Source: Flammeovirgaceae bacterium UBA4659 (GTDB taxonomy: Bacteria > Bacteroidota > Bacteroidia > Cytophagales > Cyclobacteriaceae). Taken from it: a stretch of 5,393 nt of DNA. The stretch is taken from positions 1 to 5,393 of the forward strand of contig DHLV01000274.1 of the NCBI GenBank assembly GCA_002405445.1, written 5' to 3'. Both the position numbers and the translations under genes were made by a program. The notes beneath the pieces are model-generated. The model saw only the letters and a program-made list of their open reading frames with translations, was not told where the DNA came from and did not search any database. Shown here in pieces: positions 1-5,393 of this stretch (position 1 is the stretch's first letter; every line of letters starts with the position of its first letter).

Positions 1-1769
1 GACTCAAGGACAGACTATCAAAACTTATTCTTCCTGACTTAAATAGGTCAGTGAAGACCAAAAACTTCAGCATCATTCTGAATGTACCAGAAGAGAAAGG
101 AGAAGATTTTGACATCATTGACTGGGCAAAAAAGAATAAACCAAAGGAAGATCAGGAAGGTTACATCTATAGAAACACTGTGAATGGTCACATTCAAAAT
201 TTTGTTTTTGAAGAGCTCGACATTCGGACAACGAAAATCGAATCGTTTATTTCAGAAGATGGAGAGTTTGTTACAACGCAGCTTACCGACAGAGATGATT
301 TGATTTATAAGATCAAAGAACGGAACCCATTTACTTTACTAAAACAAGTTTCCATTACTCTCTACTTCCTTAACACTTCCGCAAAGAATATTTTCAGCAG
401 GCGCATGGGAGTTCCGGCTGTAGAATTTGGGAACGTATTTGTTTATAAAAATGGCTTTAGAATCTATCCATATGGAGAAAGGGGTGATGACTCATTTGGA
501 TTGGATAACCGAGCAATGCAGGGATACAATAGGTACATAAGTTTGCGGAATCTAATTGGTCAGATTGATATACAGGGTCAAAATAATTCATTAAAGGAAA
601 CTACAAGCCGCGATGGCGGTTTAGTCAAAACCAAACCGTATCACGAACTTGCTGGAACTGATGATGGGTTTCTAGTCGTTACTCTTCGAAGGCTGGAGAA
701 GTTTGTTGTTGACGTTACAAAATGGGGAATAAATGACGAGGCCTTTATTATAAAAGATGACGAAGACTCAAAGGCTAAACTCGTTAAACTTATTTCAAAT
801 ATAATCGATGACGAATCGCTGGTTGAGATCGAGTACAATAAGAAGATAATTGACATTGTTAATCAAAAAGAAGAAAAGAGTGCAATTAAGCTTTTAAACA
901 ATTTCAAAAGACTTGCTGCCGAATCAAATGATCCAGAGCTAATTAAAGATACACGCAGACTTGAGAAGCGTCTTGTTCAACAAGCAAGGGCTCTTGAATC
1001 TGCTCAAGTGGAGTTGGCAAAATCAGTCAAGGAAAGGGGCGATCTAAAAAAGGATTTGGAAGATCAAGTCAGTGAAACACTCTTTGCAAGGGCAGTCGTT
1101 GGAACTGAGACCAAGGAACTGTTAAGCATTCAACATCACATTTACAGACATTCCGCACAACATATTTCGAACTATGTTGACTCCCTTATCGATGCAATTA
1201 ATAAAGACACCTCAAAGGAGAAACTGCTGGAGTTGGTGAACAAGATTTCGTTTGAGAACAAAAAAATAATTACTCTTTCTCGCTTTGTAAATAAAGCAAA
1301 CTTTGACACTACAACTACTAAGATAAAGGCAGATCTGGTGAAGTTTATTAATGAATATGCATTGAATGTTTATCAATCCTATAAGCATTTAGCGATGAAT
1401 AATCAGCGCCTTAAAATAAGAACATCAACCCCCAAGAATATCGAGTTCTCCACATCTTTTAGACCTATAGAAATAATAATAATCATAGATAACCTACTTA
1501 ATAATTCATTCAAAGCCAAAGCACAAACTGTGAATTTGATTTGGAAGAAGCTGAATGATTTCAGAACTGAGTTGCATGTTGTTGATGATGGGATAGGGGT
1601 TCCGAATAAGAATACAGATAAAATATTTGACTTCAGATTCACAACGACAAATGGATCTGGCGTGGGTCTTTACCACACGAAGCAAGTCATTGAAAAAATG
1701 GGGGGAACAATAATCTTGAATAATCGAATTAGCAAGGGAGCTGAATTTATTATAACGTTTGTGCGATGA
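1..1769 (+). CDS. HSP90/MORC-like and histidine-kinase-type (GHKL) ATPase, 5' partial
   Basis: The frame is open to the left edge (first full codon at base 3), so the gene starts upstream. The GTG at 51 is probably internal, because the residues before it (LKDRLSKLILPDLNRS) continue the protein naturally. Numbering from that GTG: residues 1-260 resemble the transducer region following an HSP90/MORC-type ATPase, with VFVYKNGFRIYPYGERGDD (129-147) and SRDGGLVKTKPYHEL (186-200). A coiled coil follows (about 300-342). Next is a helix with His362, His363, His367 and His371, in the place of a dimerisation/phosphoacceptor helix. The C-terminal HATPase domain is intact: N box NLLNNS (481-486), G1 DDGIG (512-516), F-box-like KIFDFRF, and G2 GSGVGL (535-540). 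No membrane segment is seen, so it is probably cytosolic. It likely acts as sensor kinase or ATP-driven switch for the overlapping receiver-HEPN gene. The ATPase calls are strong; kinase activity and the phosphorylated histidine are inferred. The coding sequence is AT-rich compared with genes after 2947. Confidence 0.85.
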   Translation, partial: LKDRLSKLILPDLNRSVKTKNFSIILNVPEEKGEDFDIIDWAKKNKPKEDQEGYIYRNTVNGHIQNFVFEELDIRTTKIESFISEDGEFVTTQLTDRDDLIYKIKERNPFTLLKQVSITLYFLNTSAKNIFSRRMGVPAVEFGNVFVYKNGFRIYPYGERGDDSFGLDNRAMQGYNRYISLRNLIGQIDIQGQNNSLKETTSRDGGLVKTKPYHELAGTDDGFLVVTLRRLEKFVVDVTKWGINDEAFIIKDDEDSKAKLVKLISNIIDDESLVEIEYNKKIIDIVNQKEEKSAIKLLNNFKRLAAESNDPELIKDTRRLEKRLVQQARALESAQVELAKSVKERGDLKKDLEDQVSETLFARAVVGTETKELLSIQHHIYRHSAQHISNYVDSLIDAINKDTSKEKLLELVNKISFENKKIITLSRFVNKANFDTTTTKIKADLVKFINEYALNVYQSYKHLAMNNQRLKIRTSTPKNIEFSTSFRPIEIIIIIDNLLNNSFKAKAQTVNLIWKKLNDFRTELHVVDDGIGVPNKNTDKIFDFRFTTTNGSGVGLYHTKQVIEKMGGTIILNNRISKGAEFIITFVR

Positions 1770-2704
1770 GACTTCAATATAAAATCATTTGGATCGATGA
1801 CAATATAGAAGATTATATTGAAATGGGCGTAGTCGAAGAGTTTAAGGCATACCTTAAAAATCTAGGATTTATCCCTACTGTAGATTGCTTTGAGACCGGG
1901 AAAACAGCAGAGGAAAAATTAAAAATTGAAAAGTATGACTTGATACTTTCGGATTACAACATTGAAGGTGATGAGCATGGTGACACTCTCATTAGAAAAA
2001 TTAGAGATGGAGATATTTTCACTGAGATTTTATTCTATTCCGCGAAACCGGACTTTGAAAACATAGCTAGAAATCTCTACAGAGATAGAGTGTCTTTTTT
2101 GAGTTTAGCTGGAGACGAAGCAATGAGAGGATTTAAGGAAAAGGTTCTTTGGCTTGTTAATCAGACCATTTCAAAGCTTCAAGAATTGAATAGTATAAGA
2201 GGCCTTGTAATGTCTGAAACAAGCGAACTCGATACAACTATCGAAGATATCTTGTCAGAGGTCATGAATCGAAAAGATCAGACATCAGAACAACTTAGAA
2301 AGTATGCCATAGAGAAGGTCAAGGAAAATAATGACATACGCAACCAAATGTATTCCAAGATTGATGATATGACTAACGTTGACATTATTAAAAATAGAAC
2401 TCTTTTCGATGCAAGTAAGAAATCACGAACATTGAATGAGTATTTCAAATTGACGGGATTGTCTAAGCAGGAAGATTTGGTTGACTTTCATCAAAGGTAT
2501 GAGAAAGATGTATTAATGGTTCGCAATGACTTAGCCCATGCTAAGAGCGAGACAATTGACGGAGTTGAGTATCTTATTTTGTCTAGAAAAGATGGAGAGC
2601 ACCCAGTCAAATACGATCAAGACACTTGCATTGGCATTAGGAAGACCCTTAGAACTTACACTGAAACGCTGAGAAAAGTTCGGGAGACAATTGTTGCTAA
2701 CTAA
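1766..2704 (+). CDS. Response regulator: receiver domain fused to HEPN-like putative RNase domain
   Basis: This 312-residue protein begins with a receiver domain (about 1-125): acidic pair Asp11-Asp12 in IIWIDDN, phosphoacceptor Asp63 in LILSDYN, and Ser92-Ala93 in LFYSAK at the switch Thr/Ser position. The usual Lys-Pro after the fifth strand is missing, as FLSLAGD reads Leu114 there. Residues 125-312 are mostly helical with no helix-turn-helix. They contain MVRNDLAHAK (251-260), giving Arg253 and His258 in the R-x4-H arrangement of HEPN RNases. A short strand-like stretch and a last amphipathic helix (about 285-310) follow. The start ATG overlaps the kinase stop as ATGA. The purine-rich AAGGGAG at 1733-1739 is too far upstream for a ribosome site, so translation is probably coupled. 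The likely role is a phosphorylation- or ATPase-controlled RNA-targeting effector, possibly defensive. The receiver is certain and HEPN is likely; RNase activity is inferred. A non-catalytic HEPN binding module is the main alternative. Confidence 0.85.
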   Translation: MRLQYKIIWIDDNIEDYIEMGVVEEFKAYLKNLGFIPTVDCFETGKTAEEKLKIEKYDLILSDYNIEGDEHGDTLIRKIRDGDIFTEILFYSAKPDFENIARNLYRDRVSFLSLAGDEAMRGFKEKVLWLVNQTISKLQELNSIRGLVMSETSELDTTIEDILSEVMNRKDQTSEQLRKYAIEKVKENNDIRNQMYSKIDDMTNVDIIKNRTLFDASKKSRTLNEYFKLTGLSKQEDLVDFHQRYEKDVLMVRNDLAHAKSETIDGVEYLILSRKDGEHPVKYDQDTCIGIRKTLRTYTETLRKVRETIVAN

Positions 2705-2706
2705 CC

Positions 2707-2765
2707 GCACACACATTGCCTGGCCACACATGCAGCCCACAAACAAAGCCAGCCAATAAGTGTGC
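2707..2765. repeat. Imperfect inverted repeat, 18-base arms
   Basis: The left arm GCACACACATTGCCTGGC (2707-2724) pairs with the right arm GCCAGCCAATAAGTGTGC (2748-2765) at 15 of 18 positions, with a 23-base loop. It starts three bases after the stop codon of the receiver-HEPN gene. No T-run follows on the plus strand, so it is not a standard intrinsic terminator. It could protect the 3' end of the mRNA, or be a recombination-site remnant. The interrupted stem recalls integron attC sites, but the paired RYYYAAC/GTTRRRY core is not found. Confidence 0.6.
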
Positions 2766-2795
2766 TCAGTGCAGTGTAAGTGGACGATGACTCAA

Positions 2796-2823
2796 TAAAA
2801 AATGCCCCACAGCACGAGCTGTG
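2796..2823 (-). terminator. Small hairpin, possible minus-strand terminator
   Basis: CACAGC (2808-2813), loop ACGA, GCTGTG (2818-2823) form a perfect 6-pair stem. Read on the minus strand, the stem is followed by GGGCA and then a run of six T. The T-run starts five bases after the stem, which is loose for an intrinsic terminator, and no minus-strand gene lies to the right. It may be a relic or without function. Confidence 0.2.
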
Positions 2824-2899
2824 TTCCTCACTAGCAAATTGGTCGGGTGCCGCGATTAACGAAGAGACGGTTTTGTAAGCTCGGTCGCGCAGTCGCGTT

Positions 2900-2930
2900 A
2901 TTGGATAATCAGTCGGACAGTTTACCTTTA
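2900..2930 (+). promoter_or_regulatory. Candidate Bacteroidota-type promoter
   Basis: ATTG (2900-2903) and TACCTTTA (2923-2930) are separated by 19 bases. This approximates the Bacteroidota -33 TTTG and -7 TAnnTTTG boxes, with one mismatch in each. Transcription would begin a few bases before the ATG at 2947, giving a very short leader for the small membrane protein. The call rests on pattern matching only. Confidence 0.35.
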
Positions 2931-2946
2931 TAAAAACAACGCCCAA

Positions 2947-3120
2947 ATGAAAACCCTCAAAGCGCTCTCCATTATCGCCTGCCTGCTGGTTATATCCGGG
3001 GCCATTATGCAGATTATGCACGTAGAAGTGGGGCAGCCCACGCTGATCATGGGGATTTCGTTGTTTTTCATTTACCTGGGCTTGCAGTCGCTGTACGGTA
3101 AAAAGCAGCCTATGCGCTAA
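2947..3120 (+). CDS. Small two-helix membrane protein, 57 residues
   Basis: ATG at 2947 to TAA at 3118-3120 encodes MKTLKALSIIACLLVISGAI and onwards, ending GKKQPMR. Two hydrophobic segments (about 6-23 and 32-50) are joined by a short loop with IMHVEVGQP, and the tail is basic, so this is probably a double-spanning inner-membrane protein. The pattern GAIMQIMH followed by a second helix loosely recalls the GAxxKIMHxP helical hairpins of GldL-like Bacteroidota proteins, but it is too short to assign to that family. Codon use is GC-rich like the genes that follow. No strong ribosome-binding site precedes it, which is normal for this phylum. A promoter-like pair of boxes lies just upstream. The gene is supported by its coherent membrane topology and base composition; its function is unknown. 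Confidence 0.65.
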   Translation: MKTLKALSIIACLLVISGAIMQIMHVEVGQPTLIMGISLFFIYLGLQSLYGKKQPMR

Positions 3121-3208
3121 CCCTTTACTTCCCGTATCTCAAAATCATTGCCGCGGCCAAACCGGATCAGCTCCCTCGCCACACACCTTAAACAACTCAG
3201 CCACGGCA

Positions 3209-3240
3209 TTTGAATCTTGCGGCATCATGCGGTAACTTGA
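3209..3240 (+). promoter_or_regulatory. Candidate promoter with imperfect palindrome for the Crp/Fnr gene
   Basis: TTTG (3209-3212) and TAACTTGA (3233-3240) are separated by 20 bases, matching the spacing of Bacteroidota -33/-7 boxes; the -7 box matches four of six defined positions. Between and overlapping them is TTGCGGCAT-C-ATGCGGTAA (3217-3235), whose half sites agree at 7 of 9 positions. An operator there would occlude the promoter, so autoregulation is conceivable. This is inferred from pattern alone. Confidence 0.3.
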
Positions 3241-3279
3241 TCGCAAAAGCACAATTGCCGCAGCTCGCCCGGCCTTACC

Positions 3280-3855
3280 ATGCACAGCACACTCAAATCG
3301 TATTTTCATGAAATCACCGGTGCGGGCGAGGAAAAGCTGGCGGCCCTCGCGCAGTACTTTGTGGAAAAACACGTGAAGAAAAACGAGTGGCTGCTGCGCG
3401 AGGGCGAAGTGTGCAAGTTCAACTACTTTGTGGCAGCAGGCTGCCTGCGCCTGTATTCGGTAAACCCGGCCGGCATCGAGAACACCCGCTACCTCGCCTT
3501 CGAAAAAAAATTCGCCACGTCTTTCACCAGCCTCATTACGGGCCAGCCGTCCATGGAGTACATCCAAAGTCTGGAAAACACCACGGTGCTGGCCATCACC
3601 CGCCAGGATTTTTTCGACCTCGTGGAGCGCGAGCCTGCCGTGAACAAAGTCTATCGCCACATCCTGGAGTCGGCCTACATCACCACGCAAAAGCGGATTT
3701 ACGATTTGCAGGGTGCCGATAGCCTCCACCGCCTCAAATGGTTGCTCGCCCAACAGCCCCGGGTGTTCGAGCGGCTGCCGGGCAAGATCATCGCCAGTTA
3801 CCTGGGCATTACGCCCTACACGCTCAGCCGCCTCAAAGCCGATCTCAAAAAGTAA
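3280..3855 (+). CDS. Crp/Fnr-family transcriptional regulator
   Basis: A complete 191-residue protein of the Crp/Fnr-like type common in Bacteroidota. Residues about 20-115 form the cyclic-nucleotide-binding-type beta-roll (KNEWLLREGEVCKFNYFVAA, then GCLRLYSVNPAGIENTRYLAF). A long dimerisation helix lies around RHILESAYITTQKRIY. The C-terminal winged helix-turn-helix contains PGKIIASYLGITPYTLSRLK, the putative recognition helix. The canonical cAMP-contacting pocket residues are not evident and there is no Fnr cysteine cluster, so cAMP or iron-sulfur sensing should not be assumed; the ligand is unknown. It is a cytosolic DNA-binding protein. The ATG at 3280 starts the domain at the usual distance. 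It has its own candidate promoter upstream and a terminator-like hairpin at its stop codon, so it is probably transcribed alone. Regulation of the next gene is possible but not shown. Confidence 0.92.
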   Translation: MHSTLKSYFHEITGAGEEKLAALAQYFVEKHVKKNEWLLREGEVCKFNYFVAAGCLRLYSVNPAGIENTRYLAFEKKFATSFTSLITGQPSMEYIQSLENTTVLAITRQDFFDLVEREPAVNKVYRHILESAYITTQKRIYDLQGADSLHRLKWLLAQQPRVFERLPGKIIASYLGITPYTLSRLKADLKK

Positions 3856-3880
3856 AACATTGCGGTAGAGCAATCTTTTT
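3854..3880 (+). terminator. Candidate intrinsic terminator after the Crp/Fnr gene
   Basis: Directly at the stop codon, ATTGC (3859-3863), a six-base loop GGTAGA and GCAAT (3870-3874) form a perfect five-pair stem, followed by C and five T (3876-3880). The A-run before the stem can pair with the T-run past one C-C mismatch. The stem is short, so termination may be incomplete. Confidence 0.45.
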
Positions 3881-3923
3881 GTAGTGTGGGGGTTGCAGCT
3901 TTGTAGCAGTAACGATTAAAACT

Positions 3924-4607
3924 ATGCAAAGCCGAATTTTTGCCCCGGCCCTCCGGCCCGGGTTTTTATGGATGGTGTGGATGCTGGTGGGCGGCTGTTT
4001 GCCGGTGTGGGCACAGGAAGGACCGCCCAAAGTGCCGATTCCCGTGGAAGTGATGGCCGGCCACGACCGCCTGTTTTTTCAAATGGTGGTGAAAAAGAAA
4101 TTCACCCCGGAAAGCCGGTTTGGCTTTTTAAGCGTGTCGGCCTTCTCCGCAGCCTATGACAACAACTCCGATGACCTCGACATCGCCCTGCCGGTGTTGG
4201 TAAACTACACGTTCTACAAAGGGTTTGCGGTGGTGGCGGGTGCCACGGTGAACAACAAGGTGGGCGTGGGGCCACAGGTGGGTGTGCAACATTCGTTCGC
4301 CAACAAAGAGTGGGTGGCGGTTACCATCGCCTCGCTCTTTTTGAACGAAAAGCGAAATGCCGAAATCTTCGGCATTTACGAATACAAACCGGCCCTCAGC
4401 GCCAAGGTGAATTTGTACACGCGTTTGCAGTTGCTGTATGCCCACAGCACCAGCGAAGACACGCATGCGCGCAGTTTTCTACAACTCCGGGCCGGACTGA
4501 AAATGACCGCGCTGAATTTTGGCTTGGGCGCCCACCTCGATCAATACGGCCCGGATAAAACGTATAAACCAAATTATGGAATTTTTGTAGGCTGGTCGTT
4601 CTTATAA
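3924..4607 (+). CDS. Exported probable outer-membrane beta-barrel protein
   Basis: The 227-residue product starts with a signal peptide: a basic N-region (Arg4, Arg11), a hydrophobic core around FLWMVWMLVGG, and a likely signal peptidase I site after PVWA (Ala30, then QEG). Cys25 in LVGGC partly fits a lipobox, so a lipoprotein cannot be fully excluded. From residue 50 on, the chain alternates polar and hydrophobic residues in roughly ten-residue strands with Gly and aromatic residues (for example FAVVAGATVNNKVGVGPQVG and FLQLRAGLKMTALNFGLGAH). It ends in the aromatic strand GIFVGWSFL, the usual C-terminal signature of outer-membrane barrels. The transported substrate is unknown and no family name is recognised. 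ATG 3924 is preferred because the later in-frame ATGs would remove the basic N-region. It lies 68 bases after the Crp/Fnr gene, beyond the hairpin. Confidence 0.75.
   Translation: MQSRIFAPALRPGFLWMVWMLVGGCLPVWAQEGPPKVPIPVEVMAGHDRLFFQMVVKKKFTPESRFGFLSVSAFSAAYDNNSDDLDIALPVLVNYTFYKGFAVVAGATVNNKVGVGPQVGVQHSFANKEWVAVTIASLFLNEKRNAEIFGIYEYKPALSAKVNLYTRLQLLYAHSTSEDTHARSFLQLRAGLKMTALNFGLGAHLDQYGPDKTYKPNYGIFVGWSFL
4557..4573 (+). repeat. 17-base direct repeat, copy 1
   Basis: AAAACGTATAAACCAAA occurs here inside the end of the beta-barrel gene, encoding part of KTYKPN, and again exactly at 4680-4696. The flanks differ on both sides. Confidence 0.7.
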
Positions 4608-4679
4608 TTTCTACTTTTCGTCCCCGATTCGGGTAGCGTCCGGATCGAGACCATTAAAAAAGCCCTTAAGAGAGTTCAA

Positions 4680-4696
4680 AAAACGTATAAACCAAA
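4680..4696 (+). repeat. 17-base direct repeat, copy 2
   Basis: This is an exact second copy of the 17 bases at 4557-4573, ending six bases before the ATG of the GH3 gene and so forming its leader. The 95-base gap between genes (4608-4702) also holds a small CCCG-ATT-CGGG hairpin (4623-4633) without a T-run, and no clear promoter. Confidence 0.7.
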
Positions 4697-4702
4697 GCCA
4701 TC

Positions 4703-5393
4703 ATGAAAAACCGACTGTCTGTACAAGTCGCCATCGCCCTGGTGTTGGGCGGTGTTGCCGTGGTAGTGTTAATGAGTGGGATGAGCCACCCGGTGCCCCC
4801 GTACCGCGACCTGAACAAAAACGGCCGTATGGATGTGTACGAAGACGCCACGCAACCGGTGGAAGCCCGCGTGAGCGACTTGCTGGCGCAAATGAACCTG
4901 GAAGAAAAAGCAGGCATGATGTTCATCAGCGGCACGCGCATCAACGATGACGGCTCGTTGGATGATGTGCCCGGCCAGGGCATGTTTGCCCGCATGCCAC
5001 AGGCCAACAAATTAATCGAGGAAAAGAAAATCACGCATGTAAACATCTGGGCTGCGCCCCCCTCGCGCCAGTTGGCCACCTGGAACAACAACGTGCAGAA
5101 GGCCGCAGAAAAATCCCGCTTAGGAATTCCGGTTTCCATCGCGTCCGACCCGCGGCATTACTTCAGCAACAACATCTTCGCCATGGCGGCCAACAATTTT
5201 TCGCAGTGGCCGGAGCAGTTGGGTTTTGCTGCGCTGGATGATGAGAAGCTGATGCGCCAGTTTGGTGACATTGCGCGGCAGGAGTACCTGGCGGTGGGCA
5301 TTCGGGTGGCGCTGCACCCCATGGCCGACTTAGCCACGGAGCCGCGCTGGCCGCGTGTGAGCGGTACGTTTGGCGAAGACGCTAAACTTTCTG
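4703..5393 (+). CDS. Glycoside hydrolase family 3 (beta-glucosidase-like), 3' partial
   Basis: The frame from ATG 4703 stays open to the right edge, giving 230 residues. Residues about 7-27 form a hydrophobic signal peptide or membrane anchor (VQVAIALVLGGVAVVVLMSG), so the enzyme is exported. Next is an EF-hand-like loop, DLNKNGRMDVYED (36-48), with Asp36, Asn38, Asn40, Gly41, Asp44 and Glu47 in calcium-ligand spacing; this element is common in Bacteroidota GH3 proteins. The GH3 N-terminal barrel follows: RVSDLLAQMNLEEKAGMM (56-73), SRLGIPVSIASDP (138-150) with Asp149 in the substrate-binding position, and EPRWPRVSGTFGED (213-226). The catalytic nucleophile and the C-terminal domain lie beyond the window, so activity and specificity (glucoside, xyloside or other) cannot be judged. 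The family retains configuration and removes terminal beta-linked sugars. There is no strong ribosome site; the leader carries copy 2 of the 17-base repeat. Confidence 0.88.
   Translation, partial: MKNRLSVQVAIALVLGGVAVVVLMSGMSHPVPPYRDLNKNGRMDVYEDATQPVEARVSDLLAQMNLEEKAGMMFISGTRINDDGSLDDVPGQGMFARMPQANKLIEEKKITHVNIWAAPPSRQLATWNNNVQKAAEKSRLGIPVSIASDPRHYFSNNIFAMAANNFSQWPEQLGFAALDDEKLMRQFGDIARQEYLAVGIRVALHPMADLATEPRWPRVSGTFGEDAKLS

Larger units (their letters stand above)
2705..2946. other. Intergenic boundary between AT-rich pair and GC-rich genes
   Basis: No convincing coding sequence is visible on either strand. Base composition is intermediate: 29 of 60 bases in 2761-2820 and 30 of 60 in 2821-2880 are G or C. 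By comparison, 1261-1320 has 16 and 3421-3480 has 36. The stretch holds two inverted repeats and, at its right end, a candidate promoter for the small membrane protein. It may be the right edge of an acquired segment. No tRNA, integrase or clear attachment-site duplication is visible. Confidence 0.5.

Noticed and set aside
51..53. GTG as the true start of the first gene
   Set aside because: The frame is open to base 3 without a stop and the upstream residues fit the domain, so this GTG is most likely internal.
1472..1483. (AAT)4 run that might allow phase variation
   Set aside because: Only four trinucleotide units; a change would alter an Ile run (IEIIIIID) without shifting frame.
2690..2775. 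Integron attC site
   Set aside because: The stem is attC-like in shape, but no paired RYYYAAC and GTTRRRY core sites were found at its ends, and no integrase is present.
2701..3021. Minus-strand 106-residue reading frame
   Set aside because: It crosses the composition boundary, overlaps the small membrane protein and both hairpins, and has no recognisable domain.
3145..3873. Minus-strand 242-residue reading frame
   Set aside because: It lies antisense to the clear Crp/Fnr gene; long antisense frames are expected in GC-rich coding DNA.
3878..3903. Promoter for the beta-barrel gene (TTTG 3878-3881, CAGCTTTG 3896-3903)
   Set aside because: The -7-like box is good, but the spacing of 14 bases is too short for the known consensus and the upstream T-run is better explained by the terminator hairpin.
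4584..4619. Promoter for the GH3 gene (TTTG 4584-4587, TACTTTTC 4612-4619)
   Set aside because: The 24-base spacing is longer than usual and the -33 box lies inside the preceding gene, so support is too weak.
4666..5139. Minus-strand 157-residue reading frame
   Set aside because: It lies antisense to the recognisable GH3 coding sequence and has no family features.

Overview
The window looks like a Bacteroidota chromosome, most likely a Cytophagales-type member with fairly high GC. This is inferred from the Crp/Fnr-like regulator, the beta-barrel protein with a signal peptide ending in Ala-Gln, the GH3 enzyme with an N-terminal EF-hand-like loop, and weak TTTG/TAnnTTTG-type promoter boxes. 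No rRNA or other phylogenetic marker is present, so the assignment is tentative.

Left part (1-2704): two AT-rich genes whose ATG and TGA overlap as ATGA. The first is cut by the left edge. It carries an HSP90/MORC-type transducer-like region (its N-terminal ATPase presumably lies upstream), a coiled coil, a histidine-rich helix and a complete histidine-kinase-type ATPase domain. The second is a response-regulator receiver domain joined to an alpha-helical C-terminal domain with an R-N-D-L-A-H motif, as in HEPN RNases. Together they resemble a two-component relay whose output is RNA cleavage rather than transcription. A role in phage defence or another abortive response is inferred, not shown. 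This pair is the most interesting content of the window.

Boundary (2705-2946): there is no credible gene. An 18-base-arm imperfect inverted repeat starts three bases after the regulator's stop codon and a smaller hairpin follows. Base composition shifts from AT-rich to GC-rich across this stretch, so it may be the right edge of an acquired island.

Right part (2947-5393): GC-rich genes, all on the plus strand. They are a 57-residue two-helix membrane protein, a Crp/Fnr-family regulator, a probable outer-membrane beta-barrel protein, and the first 230 residues of an exported glycoside hydrolase family 3 enzyme that runs off the right edge. Candidate promoters precede the small membrane protein and the regulator, and a short terminator-like hairpin follows the regulator. 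A 17-base exact direct repeat links the end of the beta-barrel gene with the leader of the hydrolase gene. These genes look like ordinary host chromosome with no visible functional link to the left pair.
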